33,371 bases of DNA, from positions 1-33,371 of the forward strand of contig NZ_CANBCP010000017.1 in NCBI RefSeq assembly GCF_947367085.1, given 5' to 3'. Positions within the stretch are counted from its first letter, which is position 1. Every line of letters starts with the position of its first letter. The notes below the pieces were generated by a model. It was not told the DNA's origin. It searched no databases and saw only the letters and a program-made list of their open reading frames with translations. Of the stretch, positions 32,599 through 33,371 are shown one piece after another. The stretch is from an uncultured Lactobacillus sp. Lineage in GTDB: Bacteria; Bacillota; Bacilli; Lactobacillales; Lactobacillaceae. The position numbers and the translations under genes are program-made.

Positions 32599-33371
32599 AG
32601 CTGCAAAAGTTGTTTCTTGGTAGTGTTTTTACCTTGCTTAGATAATTTAGCTCCTAAATCAATAATATATTGTTTTAAGGCATCTTTTGTTTCCGGATGA
32701 GTCAAGCCATATTCGATAGCTGTTTCCAAATATCCTTCCTTATTACCCACATCATGGCGTTCGCCTTTGAACTCATGAGCAAAAACTCTTTGCGTCTTGT
32801 TCATAGTGTCGATAGCATCAGTTAATTGAATTTCACCACCACGACCAGGCTTTTGAGTAGCCAAAATATCAAAAATTTCTGGTGTGAGCAAGTAGCGTCC
32901 AATAATTGCCAAATCACTTGGTGCCTTATCTACATCAGGTTTTTCCACAAATGATTGCACATTGTAAAGGCCCGATTCAATTTCACCAGAAGGATCAATC
33001 ACACCGTATTTGGAAACTTCTTCATGTGGCACGCGCATCACCGCGATCGTAGAAGCATGAGTCTTATTATAACGATCAATTAATTGCTTAGTAAGCGGCT
33101 CTTGATCATTCATCAAGTCATCCCCAAGCATAACAACAAATGGTTCGTCACCCACAAAACTCTTAGCGCGGTAAATAGCATCCCCCAAGCCAGCTGGATG
33201 AGGTTGACGTGTATAATACAAGTTTACCCCTAAATCAGTAATTGATTGAGTTAACTTCAATAGCTTATCCTTATGCTTTTCTTGTAAATCTTGCTCTAAT
33301 TCAGGATTTGCATCAAAGTGGTCTTCAATTGATCGCTTATTTTTACCAGTAACTATTAAAATATCCTCAAT
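32595..33371 (-). CDS. galU: UTP--glucose-1-phosphate uridylyltransferase, 5' part outside the window
   Basis: GalU makes UDP-glucose from UTP and glucose-1-phosphate for cell-wall, capsule and galactose metabolism. The open frame runs through the right edge of the window, so 258 codons of the C-terminal part are present. The first 40 or so residues, with the nucleotide-binding GxGTR motif, lie beyond it. Visible family motifs are [50 protein letters not shown] and the [10 protein letters not shown] segment. An apparent start at 33260 is an internal TTG and not the real start. Confidence 0.95.
   Translation of the reverse strand: MEDILIVTGKNKRSIEDHFDANPELEQDLQEKHKDKLLKLTQSITDLGVNLYYTRQPHPAGLGDAIYRAKSFVGDEPFVVMLGDDLMNDQEPLTKQLIDRYNKTHASTIAVMRVPHEEVSKYGVIDPSGEIESGLYNVQSFVEKPDVDKAPSDLAIIGRYLLTPEIFDILATQKPGRGGEIQLTDAIDTMNKTQRVFAHEFKGERHDVGNKEGYLETAIEYGLTHPETKDALKQYIIDLGAKLSKQGKNTTKKQLLQL

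Noticed and set aside
1..33371. CRISPR array, tRNA or rRNA genes, insertion sequence or prophage
   Set aside because: No regularly spaced repeats, cloverleaf-like sequence, transposase or phage gene was seen on either strand.

Overview
This is a stretch of low-GC Firmicutes chromosome, most probably Lactobacillus of the gasseri/johnsonii/acidophilus group. The evidence is the AT-rich base composition, strong AGGAGG-type ribosome binding sites, the gene order (trmL, ftsK, the ymfF-ymfH-ymfI set, rodZ and pgsA; then rluA-type synthase, nadK, relQ, CYTH, spxH, coiA, mecA, spx; then ptsHI and clpE), an oleate hydratase, and the HPr/Enzyme I pair. I see no tRNA, rRNA, insertion sequence, prophage or CRISPR array. 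It reads as core genome with few accessory genes.

Region by region. 1-8483 (minus strand) is one tightly packed operon read right to left: trmL, a DUF1149 protein, ftsK, two M16-type proteins (ymfF, ymfH), an SDR reductase (ymfI), rodZ and pgsA, closed by a terminator at 50-77. 8499-10144 holds a two-gene unit: a stand-alone glucitol-type PTS IIA homologue, whose expected phospho-histidine is a glutamine, coupled to an AI-2E/PerM-type membrane protein. 10287-13173 has a lactonase-fold beta-propeller protein facing an oleate hydratase across a shared bidirectional terminator. 13280-15608 is the pseudouridine synthase / NAD kinase / small alarmone synthetase operon, divergent from CYTH and spxH (15686-16996).

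17026-21340 carries coiA, mecA, spx and ptsI-ptsH, with visible terminators after most units. 21461-24414 has a small unknown gene divergent from clpE, whose promoter carries a CIRCE element, followed by a DUF1827 gene. 24468-26914 is prfC coupled to a CBS/CorC-type gene. 27011-29385 has an unknown four-helix membrane protein facing an operon of recX, an ntdP-like DUF402 gene and an unknown gene. 29500-30879 is an RlmD/RlmCD-type rRNA methyltransferase. The 350-base gap after it contains a promoter and terminator on the minus strand that frame an apparently noncoding RNA of about 240 nt. The window ends with a membrane-anchored alpha/beta hydrolase, a small unknown gene and the 3' part of galU.

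Functionally, the centre groups stress and proteolysis control (Spx, its ClpXP adaptor SpxH, the ClpC adaptor MecA, ClpE and the (p)ppGpp synthetase RelQ) next to carbon-source signalling (HPr/EI). I did not find a large new defence or mobile system. The most interesting points are the small-RNA locus with an antisense hydrophobic reading frame, the catalytically altered orphan IIA protein, two terminators buried inside convergent coding regions, and the loss of iron-sulfur or thiol cysteines in two enzymes.
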